Assembly (NCBI RefSeq): GCF_004801405.1
Contig: NZ_SSOB01000029.1
Coordinates: 1-64,000, forward strand
Length of the DNA stretch: 64,000 bases
Source of the DNA: Cohnella fermenti
GTDB lineage: Bacteria; Bacillota; Bacilli; Paenibacillales; Paenibacillaceae
Reading direction: 5' to 3'
The stretch's first letter is position 1. Every line of letters starts with the position of its first letter. Shown here in pieces: positions 43,672 to 52,273 of this stretch. Under the pieces are notes generated by a model. It saw nothing but the letters and a program-made list of their open reading frames with translations. It made no database searches and was not told where the DNA came from. The translations under genes and the position numbers were made by a program.

Positions 43672-43833
43672 ATGAAGAAGAAGATGAGTCTTGATCATGC
43701 AGTTCGTCGGTATGCGGGCGGACATTACGTTGAGCAATCGATGCCTGGTGCCAATCCCGAACGCGATAAAACGGTAAGCGATGCTATTGCTAAATTGAAG
43801 CAGGATCGACTTGCTGCCAAGGTTCGCCCGTAA
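43672..43833 (+). CDS. Small protein downstream of the GNAT gene
   Basis: ATG 43672 is preceded by AGAGGTGAT at a good distance and encodes a basic 53-residue protein (MKKKMSLDHAVRRYAGGHYV ... IAKLKQDRLAAKVRP). It shares the low G+C of the upstream GNAT-like gene and is 14 nt from it, so the two are probably one operon. It is likely mainly helical. I do not recognise a family and it has no clear HTH or ribbon-helix-helix motif. Confidence 0.65.
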   Translation: MKKKMSLDHAVRRYAGGHYVEQSMPGANPERDKTVSDAIAKLKQDRLAAKVRP

Positions 43834-43901
43834 GACAAATACGCAAATCCCGAATCCTCTTCGGACCGTCGGTGTCCGGTTCGGACAGAGGAGGCCCCAA
43901 G

Positions 43902-44738
43902 ATGGCGGATCATCATTACGAGAATGAGGGGGGCAGCTTCACGGTATCCTACCGGAAGGCGCCGAGCCACCATATGGCGACGAATCACTTCCACGGGACG
44001 TACGAGATCTTCTACCTCCTGTCCGGGAGCCGGCAGTTCTTCGTGAAGGATCGGACGTTCGCGGCGAGCGAAGGGGATGTGATCGTCATCGCGCCGAACG
44101 TTCTGCACCGGACGACCAACACGGAGAAGCCCGCGTACGAGCGGCTTGTCGTCAACGTCTCCGGCAGCTTGGCGGGAGCGGATAATGAGGCTTCGTTGGA
44201 AGCGCTGCGGCCGCTGCGGGAGAAGGATTACCTCGTCGTGAGAGGTTCGCTGCAGGACCGCCTGGCGTTCGACGATCTGGCGCAGGGCATCATCCGCGAG
44301 ACGAAGGAGAAGAAGCCGGGCTTCGAGCTGTTCGCCCAGACGCTGTCGCTGCAGATGCTGATCGCATGCTGCCGATTGGCCGAACAGGGCGATCGCGAGC
44401 CGCCGGCCGCGCCGAGCCCGATGCACGAGCGGATATCGGAAGTCGTCCGCTACATCAACGCCCACTATGCGCAGGAGCTGTCGCTGCAACTGCTCGCCGA
44501 TACGTTCTACATCAGCCCTTATTACTTAAGCCGGTTCTTCAAGGAGGCGACGGGCTTCACGTTCGTGGAGTACCTGAACAGCGTCCGGGTGAAGGAAGCG
44601 AAGAAGCTGCTCGAAGGAAGCGCGATGAAGGCGGCGCTGGTTGCGCGGAAGGTCGGCTTCGGCAGCGTGACGCACTTCGGTCGCGTATTTAAGCAGGTGA
44701 CAGGCCATGCTCCGCTGTATTATCGCAGGGGGAAGTAA
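43902..44738 (+). CDS. AraC-family transcriptional regulator
   Basis: The 278-residue protein has a cupin sensor (~15-95, with HHMATNHFHGTYEIFYLLSG and EGDVIVIAPNVLHRT) and a double HTH (~180-275, with LSLQLLADTFYISPYYLSRFFKEATG and ARKVGFGSVTHFGRVFKQVTG). ATG 43902 has AGAGGAGG upstream. No neighbouring sugar gene points to its target. Confidence 0.87.
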   Translation: MADHHYENEGGSFTVSYRKAPSHHMATNHFHGTYEIFYLLSGSRQFFVKDRTFAASEGDVIVIAPNVLHRTTNTEKPAYERLVVNVSGSLAGADNEASLEALRPLREKDYLVVRGSLQDRLAFDDLAQGIIRETKEKKPGFELFAQTLSLQMLIACCRLAEQGDREPPAAPSPMHERISEVVRYINAHYAQELSLQLLADTFYISPYYLSRFFKEATGFTFVEYLNSVRVKEAKKLLEGSAMKAALVARKVGFGSVTHFGRVFKQVTGHAPLYYRRGK

Positions 44739-44742
44739 GGGG

Positions 44743-44771
44743 TTGACGCGGGGCCGGAACCGATCTATGAT
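44743..44771 (+). promoter_or_regulatory. Promoter of the TetR gene
   Basis: TTGACG (44743-44748) and TATGAT (44766-44771) are separated by 17 nt. An operator begins 4 nt downstream. Confidence 0.7.
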
Positions 44772-44774
44772 TAG

Positions 44775-44788
44775 AATGAACATTCGAT
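44775..44788 (+). promoter_or_regulatory. Operator of the TetR protein (site 1)
   Basis: AATGAACATTCGAT is an imperfect palindrome just after the -10 box of the TetR gene. It matches the perfect palindrome at 45444-45457 at 11 of 14 positions. Confidence 0.65.
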
Positions 44789-44815
44789 CTAATGGAGTCG
44801 GGAAGGAGGAGCCGC

Positions 44816-45397
44816 ATGTTCGGCCGATACAACAAGGTTCAGCAGGCCGTGCTGGAGACGACGCTGCGTTTGATCATCGACAAGGAGCTGCAAGCGACGT
44901 CGATGTCTCTCATTGCCAAGGAGTCGAAGGTGTCGACAGGGAATATCTACCATTACTTCTCGAGCAAGGAAGACATCATCAATGAGCTCTACAAGGCCAT
45001 CGTGCAGTTCAACGGCGAGTACGTCACGAAGAACTGGCACGAGGGGGATGGGGTTAAAGAGCGGTTCGAGCGGGCTTGGACGAATTTTATCAAGCTTAGC
45101 TTGGCCTATCCGCAAGGGTTCCAATTCATCGAGCAATATTCCTTCTCGCCGTACATCTACGAGCAATCCAAGCTTGACGCGTACGAGACGGGGTGGTGCG
45201 CGCCCATGGAAGCTCTGTATGAAGAAGCGATCGGGCAGAAAATGTTTGTCGAGCTAGAGCCGAGACTGATGGTGCAGATGAGCTACGGTTCCCTGGTCTA
45301 CGCGGTGAAGGCGCACTTGCAGAACAGGGTGGAATTGGATGAGCCCCACGCCAAGCAGATCGTTGCCGCTTGCTGGAACAGCTTCGCCAAGGCGTAA
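44816..45397 (+). CDS. TetR-family transcriptional regulator
   Basis: The 193-residue repressor has a TetR HTH at residues ~8-55 (MSLIAKESKVSTGNIYHYFSSKEDII) and a helical ligand domain. ATG 44816 has AAGGAGGAG upstream. Related palindromes precede it and the adjacent SDR gene, so it probably controls itself and that oxidoreductase, whose gene is now broken. Confidence 0.88.
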   Translation: MFGRYNKVQQAVLETTLRLIIDKELQATSMSLIAKESKVSTGNIYHYFSSKEDIINELYKAIVQFNGEYVTKNWHEGDGVKERFERAWTNFIKLSLAYPQGFQFIEQYSFSPYIYEQSKLDAYETGWCAPMEALYEEAIGQKMFVELEPRLMVQMSYGSLVYAVKAHLQNRVELDEPHAKQIVAACWNSFAKA

Positions 45398-45443
45398 CAG
45401 GAACGTGATGAACGGAGCGCAAGCTCCTTCACGGCCCCGTTAG

Positions 45444-45457
45444 ATCGAACGTTCGAT
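45444..45457 (+). promoter_or_regulatory. Operator of the TetR protein (site 2)
   Basis: ATCGAACGTTCGAT is a perfect 14-bp palindrome 39 nt upstream of the SDR start and overlaps the likely SDR promoter region. Confidence 0.7.
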
Positions 45458-45496
45458 TTATAAGTTTTATACCTTGTATCCTCGGGAGGAATCATC

Positions 45497-45999
45497 ATGA
45501 CGAGAACTATTTTTATTACAGGAACAAGCTCCGGACTCGGCCAACGAACGGCGATTCACTTCGCCAAGCTCGGGTGGAATGTGGCGGCGACGATGCGCTC
45601 GCCCGAGAAGGATACGGAGCTGGCGGCCTATGAGAACATCAAGGTGTTCAAGCAGGACGTGACCGATGTCGAGCAGACGAGGCTGGCGATCGCAGAGGCG
45701 ATCCGAGCATTCGGCCGGATCGACGTCGTCGTCAACAATGCCGGCATGGGCAGCTACGGGGCGCTGGAGCTGGCGGCCGAGAGCACGATCGACTGGCAGT
45801 TCGCGGTGAACGTTCGCGGTCCGATCAACGTCATCCGGGCGTTCCTTCCGCACTTCCGGGACAACGGCGGAGGCAAGTTCATCAACATCAGCTCCTTCAT
45901 GGGCGTCACGACCGCGGTGCCGCTCGGCTCTCAAGATTCGGTCGTTCATGGAGAGAAGTGCGGCAGTACATGGAGAACATATGGGCGGGTTATCAATAA
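45497..45999 (+). pseudogene. Short-chain dehydrogenase with internal deletion and frameshift
   Basis: The N-terminal half is normal: the NAD(P)-binding motif TGTSSGLG (residues ~9-16), NNAG and a Ser-containing strand INISSFMGVTTA. After PLGS the frame turns non-homologous and stops at 46012. Another frame over the same bases reads WREVRQYMENIWAGYQ and stops at 45999, which looks like the native C-terminus. The segment in between, including the catalytic YxxxK, is missing, by comparison with the ~250-280 residues usual for SDRs. The product is therefore almost certainly inactive. GGAGG precedes the ATG. Confidence 0.82.
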
Positions 46000-46008
46000 C
46001 GGAGCTGA

Positions 46009-46046
46009 ATAAAATCCCCAACGGCAAAAGCCGAAGGGGATTTTAT
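46009..46046. terminator. Bidirectional terminator
   Basis: AAAATCCCC and GGGGATTTT flank a loop that contains a second short stem (CGGC/GCCG). A-rich and T-rich flanks let it serve both the SDR remnant and the convergent TetR gene. Confidence 0.85.
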
Positions 46047-46049
46047 TCG

Positions 46050-46688
46050 TTAATGGTTCCGTTCTCGCAGCACGAGCGGCAGGAAGAGGTCGTCGACAAT
46101 CTCCCGGATGGCCTCGTCGGTAAGCGGAGTGTGGGTCGCAAGCAGCTCGAACCGCACCAGGTCGACGGGCAGCCCGACGACGCGTTCCGGGATCGTGTCG
46201 AGCTTGACTTCCCCGCGCTTGTCCGCCTGGCGGAGAATGTCCTTTATCGCCTTAACCAGAATGTCCTCCGATCGCGGAGGCAGGGTCAGCTTGGCGTGCA
46301 ACTCGTCCCCGTGGAAGTCGACCATCAACCCTTTAATCGTCTCGGAGCCGATAATCTGGATAGGCTTGATCAGTCCTTGAAGCAGCGCAAGCACATCCTC
46401 GCGCAAATCTCCCGTATCCGGGGGCTCAAGAGAAGGCTTGGGCGCATGCTTCATCATGGTCGCGACGACCAGCTTGGCCTTGTTGGGCCAGCGGCGGTAG
46501 ACGGCCGTCTTGTTCGTCTTGGCGCGGGAGGCGACCGCTTCCATCGTCAGCTTGCCGTAGCCCGTCTCCCGCAGCTCCTCCCAGGCCGCCTGCAGAATCG
46601 CGTTCTCGAGCACATCGCCGCGCCTGCGCGTGCCCGATGGCGGTTGTTCCTCGCCGGGCGCGGCTTGTTTCGGTTTAGTGTCAGCCAT
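46050..46688 (-). CDS. TetR-family repressor of the MFS exporter
   Basis: The 212-residue regulator has an N-terminal charged tail, an HTH (~28-75, with LTMEAVASRAKTNKTAVYRRWPNKAKL) and a C-terminal domain of the TetR_C_16-like type. ATG 46688 is chosen with GAGGAG 12 bases upstream; an upstream ATG at 46730 is less likely. It is divergent from a multidrug MFS exporter, and an 18-bp perfect palindrome lies between them. Confidence 0.87.
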   Translation of the reverse strand: MADTKPKQAAPGEEQPPSGTRRRGDVLENAILQAAWEELRETGYGKLTMEAVASRAKTNKTAVYRRWPNKAKLVVATMMKHAPKPSLEPPDTGDLREDVLALLQGLIKPIQIIGSETIKGLMVDFHGDELHAKLTLPPRSEDILVKAIKDILRQADKRGEVKLDTIPERVVGLPVDLVRFELLATHTPLTDEAIREIVDDLFLPLVLRERNH

Positions 46689-46738
46689 CGTATCGATCTT
46701 CTCCTCAACGTGTCGTCCAAGTTCCTGCAAATATTATA

Positions 46739-46767
46739 TTGCATTTTCGGCCAAATTCGAATATTGT
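46739..46767 (+). promoter_or_regulatory. Promoter of the MFS exporter gene
   Basis: TTGCAT (46739-46744) and TATTGT (46762-46767) are 17 nt apart. The palindromic operator lies 11 nt downstream. Confidence 0.6.
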
Positions 46768-46778
46768 ATTCACATAAG

Positions 46779-46796
46779 GTACGGTACGTACCGTAC
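46779..46796. promoter_or_regulatory. Perfect 18-bp palindromic operator
   Basis: GTACGGTACGTACCGTAC is a perfect inverted repeat between the divergent TetR and MFS genes, downstream of the MFS promoter. It is the likely TetR binding site. Confidence 0.8.
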
Positions 46797-46824
46797 TCTA
46801 AATAACGAACCAGAGGTGTTTCCC

Positions 46825-48261
46825 ATGGCAATGGGTCAGATGAAGGCAACAAGCGCCACCCCTCCCAAGGAGAAGATCGATCGTCAAATTCTCAAAGTCG
46901 CCCTGATTCTCATATTCGGCGCCGTCGCGTCCCAGTTGGATTCGACGATGATCAACGTGGCCATCGACACGCTCGCGTTCGATCTGCACAGCACGGTAGC
47001 GACCATTCAATGGGTGATCACGGGCTACGTGCTGACCATGGGGCTGGCGGTTCCGATCTCGGGGTGGGCGATCAATCGCTTCGGGGGGAAAAGGGTGTAT
47101 ATGTTCTCGCTGTGGATTTTCCTCGGGTCGTCGGTGCTTTGTTCGTTCGCGTGGAATACCGGCAGCCTGATCGGCTTCCGGCTTCTGCAAGGGGTTGGCG
47201 CCGGCTTGCTCATTCCGACGATGCAGAACGTACTCGTTCAGTCGGCGGGCGGGCGCGGACTTGGACGGTTGATCGCAATCATTAGCATTCCCGCGCTGCT
47301 CGGACCGATTCTCGGCCCCGTTATCGGCGGACTTATTATGGATAACCTTAGCTGGCGCTGGATCTTCTACGTCAATATCCCGATCACGTTGGTCGCGCTG
47401 TGGCTCTCCTGGCGGCATATTCCGACGGATGCGCCGCCCAAGGGCAAGCAGACTCTCGACATCGCCGGACTGCTGCTGCTGTCTCCCGCGTTCGCGGCTC
47501 TTATCTACGGCATCTCGGAGATCAGTACGCATGGCGGCTTGAACAGCGCAGGGGTGTGGGTTCCGCTTGCCGGAGGGGTCATCTTGATGGCGGGGTATAT
47601 CGTTTACGCATTGCGAACGAGCCGGACTCCTCTGGTCGATCTACATCTGTTCAAATCGCGGCACTTCCTGGCGTCGAATATGACGTTGTTCCTGGCGGGG
47701 ATGGTCATGAACGGGGCGCTGCTGCTGCTTCCTCTGTATTATCAGCAGGTTCGCGGCGAGACGGTGCTGGCGACGGGGCTGCTGCTTATTCCCCAGGGGG
47801 TAGGGATGCTGCTCACGCGAAGCTGGATCGGGAAGCTGTCCGACCGAATGAGCGCCCGGACGATCGTGACGGTCAGCCTCGCGGTGACGGCCGTCGCCAC
47901 GATTCCGTTCGCGTTCGCCGAAGCGGCGACGAGCCACCTGCTCTTGGGCGCGGCTCAACTGGTGAGAGGGGCGGCGCTGAACGGGCTGCTGATTCCGATC
48001 ATGGTGTCCGCTTATGCAGGGCTGAAGAAGGAGCAGGTTCCCCATGCGAGCATCTCGACGCGGATCTTCCAGACGATCGGCGGAGCGTTCGGGTCGGCGG
48101 TGCTGGCGACGGTCGTCAGCCATCAATTGGCGAATTCGTCGGCAGCGAGCCTTCAGGCGGTTGCCGAGTCTTACCAGGCGGCCTTCTGGTGGTCGATCGG
48201 GTTCACGGTCGCCGCGTTTATTCCGGCGCTGCTGCTGTCGGGGAGCAAGAAGCCGTCGTAA
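46825..48261 (+). CDS. MFS drug exporter, DHA2 (EmrB/QacA) family
   Basis: The 478-residue protein has about 14 membrane helices. Motif D-like LDSTMINVAIDTLAFDL in helix 1, ITGYVLTMGLAVPISGWAINRFGGKRVY (motif A) and RLLQGVGAGLLIPTMQNVLV (motif B) and GPILGPVIGGLIMD (motif C) are all present. It exports hydrophobic drugs or dyes using the proton gradient. AGAGGTG precedes ATG 46825. Regulated by the divergent TetR gene. Confidence 0.93.
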   Translation: MAMGQMKATSATPPKEKIDRQILKVALILIFGAVASQLDSTMINVAIDTLAFDLHSTVATIQWVITGYVLTMGLAVPISGWAINRFGGKRVYMFSLWIFLGSSVLCSFAWNTGSLIGFRLLQGVGAGLLIPTMQNVLVQSAGGRGLGRLIAIISIPALLGPILGPVIGGLIMDNLSWRWIFYVNIPITLVALWLSWRHIPTDAPPKGKQTLDIAGLLLLSPAFAALIYGISEISTHGGLNSAGVWVPLAGGVILMAGYIVYALRTSRTPLVDLHLFKSRHFLASNMTLFLAGMVMNGALLLLPLYYQQVRGETVLATGLLLIPQGVGMLLTRSWIGKLSDRMSARTIVTVSLAVTAVATIPFAFAEAATSHLLLGAAQLVRGAALNGLLIPIMVSAYAGLKKEQVPHASISTRIFQTIGGAFGSAVLATVVSHQLANSSAASLQAVAESYQAAFWWSIGFTVAAFIPALLLSGSKKPS

Positions 48262-48314
48262 CGGCGTCAAGCGGAAGCGGCTAACGACGAACAGCCTTAT
48301 GTGCAAGCCGGCCA

Positions 48315-48356
48315 AGGGGCCGTCCTTCAAGTCGCGGGACTTGGGGGACGGCCCCT
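48315..48356. terminator. Bidirectional terminator after the MFS gene
   Basis: AGGGGCCGTCC pairs with GGACGGCCCCT, with a nested CAAGTC/GACTTG stem inside. It separates the convergent MFS and GH43 genes. Confidence 0.85.
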
Positions 48357-48359
48357 CTG

Positions 48360-49352
48360 TTATTCGCTTCGCTCCGGATACGGATCGATCGTGCGGATCG
48401 TCCCGTCCGCCTCGTAGAAGAGCTCGGCAAACTTGACGCAGCGCTTGTTGTCGGCGCCGCCGGACAGGGAGCTGTCGTGGTAGAACAAGTACCACTTGTC
48501 TTGGTAGCTGACGATCGAGTGGTGGGTCGTCCAGCCGACGACCGGCGTCAGAATCGTGCCCTTGTATTCGAACGGCCCGAGCGGGTCGCTGCTTGTCGCG
48601 TAGACGATGCGATGCGTTGTGCCGGTCGAGTAGCTGAGGTAATACAGGCCATTGTGCTTATGCATCCACGGGCCTTCGAAGTAGCGGCGGTCCTCGTCCC
48701 CGGCAACGAGCGGCATGCCGTTCTCGTCCACGATGGAGATCTCGCGCGGAGCCTCCCGGAAGCTCAGCATGTCGTCCGCAAGCTCCGCGATACGCGGCCC
48801 GAGCGCGGGAGCGATCCAGGCGGGTCCTTCGGCGTCGGCGATGAACTCGCCGGTCTGCCACTTCTCAAGCTGCCCGCCCCACAAGCCGCCGAAGAGCATG
48901 TAGCTCTTGCCGTCGTCATCGACGAACACGGCCGGATCGATGCTGAAGCTGCCCTCGATATAGTTCGGTTCCGGGCGGAACGGACCGGCGGGCTTGTCGG
49001 ACGTCGCGGCTCCGATGCGGAAGATGCCGTCGTGGTCGCGGGCCGGGAAGAACAAATAATACTTCCGGTTCTTGTACGCGGCATCCGGGGCCCACATCTG
49101 CTTGGAGGCCCACGGCACGTCGCGAACGTGAAGAGCTTCCCCGTGATCGGTGCATTGCGTCAGCTCTTCGTTCAGCGAGAGCACATGGTAATCTTCCATG
49201 TCGTACTGGTCGCCGTTATCGTTCGAAGTCATCTCGTGATCCAGATCGTGGGACGGATACACGTACAGCTTGCCTTCGAAGACGTGAGCGGAAGGGTCCG
49301 CAGTATACATGTGAGTGACGAGCGGTTGATTGGAGCTGATCGAATTCGACAA
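48360..49352 (-). CDS. GH43-family glycoside hydrolase (arabinofuranosidase/xylosidase type)
   Basis: The 330-residue enzyme has the five-bladed propeller motifs of GH43: MYTADPSAHVFEGKLYVYPSHD with the catalytic base Asp, QMWAPDAAYKNRKYYLFF, FSIDPAVFVDDDGKSYMLFG and YFEGPWMHKHNGLYYLSYS with the likely acid Glu. No signal peptide is present, so it probably trims arabinose or xylose from imported oligosaccharides. TTG 49352 is preferred, with GAGGAA five bases upstream; ATG 49379 overlaps a cre-like site and has no ribosome binding site. Confidence 0.9.
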   Translation of the reverse strand: MSNSISSNQPLVTHMYTADPSAHVFEGKLYVYPSHDLDHEMTSNDNGDQYDMEDYHVLSLNEELTQCTDHGEALHVRDVPWASKQMWAPDAAYKNRKYYLFFPARDHDGIFRIGAATSDKPAGPFRPEPNYIEGSFSIDPAVFVDDDGKSYMLFGGLWGGQLEKWQTGEFIADAEGPAWIAPALGPRIAELADDMLSFREAPREISIVDENGMPLVAGDEDRRYFEGPWMHKHNGLYYLSYSTGTTHRIVYATSSDPLGPFEYKGTILTPVVGWTTHHSIVSYQDKWYLFYHDSSLSGGADNKRCVKFAELFYEADGTIRTIDPYPERSE

Positions 49353-49378
49353 GGCAGTTCCTCGCTTTCGTGCTTTCA

Positions 49379-49392
49379 TGTAAACGCTAACT
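49379..49392 (-). promoter_or_regulatory. cre-like site upstream of the GH43 gene
   Basis: TGTAAACGCTAACT (plus strand) resembles the catabolite-responsive element, with one mismatch in the last bases. It sits 27 nt upstream of the TTG start on the minus strand. Confidence 0.5.
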
Positions 49393-49571
49393 TGCAGTCT
49401 CTTTTTTATATTAACAATGCTGGAGAGCGGCGCAACCCCACAATTTACTGTTTTTACACCAAAATCTTTAGTTTCTGACCGAACGAAGGCCGAGTCAAGA
49501 GGGGCAGCGGTTGTCTGTCGCTTGCGTGGCTTTTATGTTACAGTAGACGGGAATCGGACTCTAGGGGCGGA

Positions 49572-51377
49572 ATGGTGGCGGAGGCATTGTCGAAGTGGAG
49601 CGGGATCAATACGCTGCGGAACCAGATCTTCGCCGGATTCACGGTTACGATGATTGCGGTGCTGGTATTTGCAGGCGTTTACATTTACGGGCAGGTGTCC
49701 GATCTGCTGAAGAGCAGCGCGGTGAAGCATATCCAGCAGACGGCGGTGCAGATGAACGGCCGGCTCGACGCCTTGCTGGAGCAGATCGATTCGCTCTCGA
49801 CGCAAGTCGCGACAAGCTCCTATGTTCAGAAGCTGCTCCTGAGCGAAGCGAACGGCGTTCCGGCGAACTTCAACGAGCGGCAATCGCTGCTTCAGATTGC
49901 GAACGGTTACATGGCCTACTCCTCGGGAATCCAATCGCTTGAATTGTATACGCGGGATTACCGTCGGCTGTTCCCGCTGGACGACATCGGCTTGCCCAGC
50001 CGCGTGGCGAAGGAATGGATCGACGAAGCGGACCGGAAGAAGGGGAGGCTCGTCTGGGTCGGCATCGACCCGAGGCAGCCGGATACGGTGCTGGCGCTCC
50101 GCCGAGTGAGCCTGATCGACCAAGGGTATTCGGCGGGAGGTTATGTGGCCGTGCATATTCACCGCGCCTACTTCGAGATGAACGAAGCGGCGGAGGAGGA
50201 CGGTTCGGCGAACGGAGAGTTTATGCTTCTGGCCGACAGCAACGGGCAGACAATCATGTCGGACCTGCCGATTGAAGACGCCGGCGCGGTGCTCAGGCAG
50301 AGCGGAGGGACGGTCACGATTGTCGGAGATCCGTACTTGGCCGTACGGCAGAGCTCGGCGACGACCGGCTGGACGCTTGTGCTGCTGACCCGGATTCAGG
50401 CGACGACGGAAGGCATCTCGGTTCTGCGAACGGCGATTCTGGTCTCGATCGGCATTGGGGCGGTCGCTTTTCTCGTGCTGAGTCTGTTCTTGTCCACCGT
50501 CGTCACCAGGCCGATCCTGAAGCTGATGCGGACGATGCGGGGAGCCAGGCTGGGCGGTCTCAAGCCGAACCCGTCCCCGTCGCCGCAGATCGCTTCGCTG
50601 GAGATTCGCGAGCTCAACAACACATACAACCAGATGGTCACGCACATGAACGAACTTATTCAGGTTGTCTACGAGAAGGAGATCACGCAGAGCCGGACGG
50701 AGCTGAAGGCGCTTCAGGCCCAGATCAACCCGCACTTCCTGTTCAACACGCTGGAGGCGATCTATTGGTCGCTCGAAGACAAGGAAGAGGAAGAGCTGGC
50801 GAGCATTGTCGTGGCGATGTCCGGCTTGTTCCGCTACGTCATCGGCAGGAGCGGCAACGACGACGAGTGGGTTACGGTGAAGGACGAGCTCGAGCATGTC
50901 GAGCGCTACTTGCAGATCATGACGATGCGCCTGGGCGATCGGCTGAGCTGGAGAATCGAAGCGCAGCCCGGGCTGGAGCACGCGCCGATTCCGAAGCTGC
51001 TGATCCAGCCGCTTGTCGAGAACGCGATTCTGCACGGGGTCGAGAGCAAGCTCGGCCCCGGCTCGGTCGTCGTCGAAGTATTCGCCTCCGCCGCGCATCC
51101 GGGGTGTGCCGTCGTTAAGGTCACGGATGACGGGCCGGGCATGGACGAGGAGACGGTGGCGAAGCTGATGCGCTCCGCCGAGAACCGCGCTCCCGACTCC
51201 GGCTCCAGGGGAACGGGAGTCGCAATCGCGAACGTGCAGCGGAGGCTGAAGCTCTACTTCCCGGAAGCGCCGGAAGCGGCTTCGGCCGGCAGTTTGAAGA
51301 TAGACAGCGTACCCGGCGAAGGAACGTCGGTCAGCTTCGAGATCTCGATACCGAGGGGAGAGGAACGAACGAGATGA
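49572..51377 (+). CDS. YesM-type sensor histidine kinase (importer C)
   Basis: The 601-residue kinase has a membrane helix at ~18-40, an extracellular Cache-like domain, a second helix (~285-308), HAMP, a His_kinase domain with QINPHFLFNTLEAIYWSL (His388) and HATPase (LLIQPLVENAILHGVE; TDDGPGMD; GTGVAIANVQRRL). Its stop overlaps the start of the response regulator by four bases (ATGA). It probably senses the substrate of importer C. Confidence 0.92.
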   Translation: MVAEALSKWSGINTLRNQIFAGFTVTMIAVLVFAGVYIYGQVSDLLKSSAVKHIQQTAVQMNGRLDALLEQIDSLSTQVATSSYVQKLLLSEANGVPANFNERQSLLQIANGYMAYSSGIQSLELYTRDYRRLFPLDDIGLPSRVAKEWIDEADRKKGRLVWVGIDPRQPDTVLALRRVSLIDQGYSAGGYVAVHIHRAYFEMNEAAEEDGSANGEFMLLADSNGQTIMSDLPIEDAGAVLRQSGGTVTIVGDPYLAVRQSSATTGWTLVLLTRIQATTEGISVLRTAILVSIGIGAVAFLVLSLFLSTVVTRPILKLMRTMRGARLGGLKPNPSPSPQIASLEIRELNNTYNQMVTHMNELIQVVYEKEITQSRTELKALQAQINPHFLFNTLEAIYWSLEDKEEEELASIVVAMSGLFRYVIGRSGNDDEWVTVKDELEHVERYLQIMTMRLGDRLSWRIEAQPGLEHAPIPKLLIQPLVENAILHGVESKLGPGSVVVEVFASAAHPGCAVVKVTDDGPGMDEETVAKLMRSAENRAPDSGSRGTGVAIANVQRRLKLYFPEAPEAASAGSLKIDSVPGEGTSVSFEISIPRGEERTR

Positions 51378-52162
51378 AGACGCTATTGATCGTGGACGAT
51401 GAGCCGCGCACGCGGCAAGGAATCAAGAAGACGCTGGAGGCTTGGTCGGCCGGACGGATGCGGATCGAGACTGCTGCGAGCGGAGTGGAAGCACTCGAAT
51501 GGATGAAGGACAATCCGGCGCATCTCATCATTACCGACGTGCGCATGCCGGAGCTCGGAGGCTTGCAGATGCTCGAACGGATGGCCCAGGCGGCGCCGAA
51601 GCCGATCGTCATCGTGATCTCCGGTCATGCGGAGTTCGAATATGCCCATAAGGCGCTTCAGCTTGGCGTCGTCGAATACCTGCTGAAGCCGCTCGATAAG
51701 ACCAAGCTGATTCAATCCGTGGAGAAGGCGCTGGAGCTCGAAGAGGATCGCCTTCGCATCGGAAGAATGGAGAAGCTCGTGGACCGGAAGCTGATGGAAG
51801 CGGGGGAGGAGGAAGCCAAGTACGGCCAGCATGTGCGCGACGCGATCGCCTACATCGACGGGCATCTCGGAGAGCCGATCGGCATGAAGCAGGTTGCGGA
51901 TCACCTGCACATGAACGCGAGCTACTTCAGCGTTCTGTTCAAGGAGCAGACGGGAATTACGTTCAGCGATTACCTGACGAGAAGGCGGCTGCAGCGCGCC
52001 AAGGAGCTCCTCGCCCAATCCCGGCTGCCGGTCGGGGAGATTGCGGAGAAGGTGGGCTATCAGACGGCCAAATACTTCGTCAAGGTGTTCAAGGACAGCG
52101 AGTCCGTCAGTCCGACCCAGTACCGCCAGCGGGTGTCGGACCCGGACGAAACGATCAAATAA
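51374..52162 (+). CDS. Short response regulator with AraC DNA-binding domain (importer C)
   Basis: The 262-residue regulator has a receiver domain (1-120; Asp55 in LIITDVRMPE; Lys in LLKPLDK) joined by only ~35 residues to an AraC double HTH (~155-255, with MKQVADHLHMNASYFSVLFKEQTG and AEKVGYQTAKYFVKVFKDSE). The usual long central domain of YesN proteins is absent. It is translationally coupled to the kinase gene and probably drives the importer genes starting at 52274. Confidence 0.92.
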   Translation: MKTLLIVDDEPRTRQGIKKTLEAWSAGRMRIETAASGVEALEWMKDNPAHLIITDVRMPELGGLQMLERMAQAAPKPIVIVISGHAEFEYAHKALQLGVVEYLLKPLDKTKLIQSVEKALELEEDRLRIGRMEKLVDRKLMEAGEEEAKYGQHVRDAIAYIDGHLGEPIGMKQVADHLHMNASYFSVLFKEQTGITFSDYLTRRRLQRAKELLAQSRLPVGEIAEKVGYQTAKYFVKVFKDSESVSPTQYRQRVSDPDETIK

Positions 52163-52222
52163 AAGTGGAATTTCTCCCAATGGCCGTTTCCTTATGCAAG
52201 GGGACGCGCAGTGCTAGAATGT

Positions 52223-52236
52223 TGACAGCGGTTACA
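52223..52236 (+). promoter_or_regulatory. cre-like site upstream of importer C
   Basis: TGACAGCGGTTACA resembles the catabolite-responsive element and overlaps a -35-like TTGACA (52222-52227), a position that would block transcription when bound. The next gene starts at 52274. Confidence 0.6.
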
Positions 52237-52273
52237 ATGTAACTGTTTCCAGCACATAAGGGGAGGAATAGAA

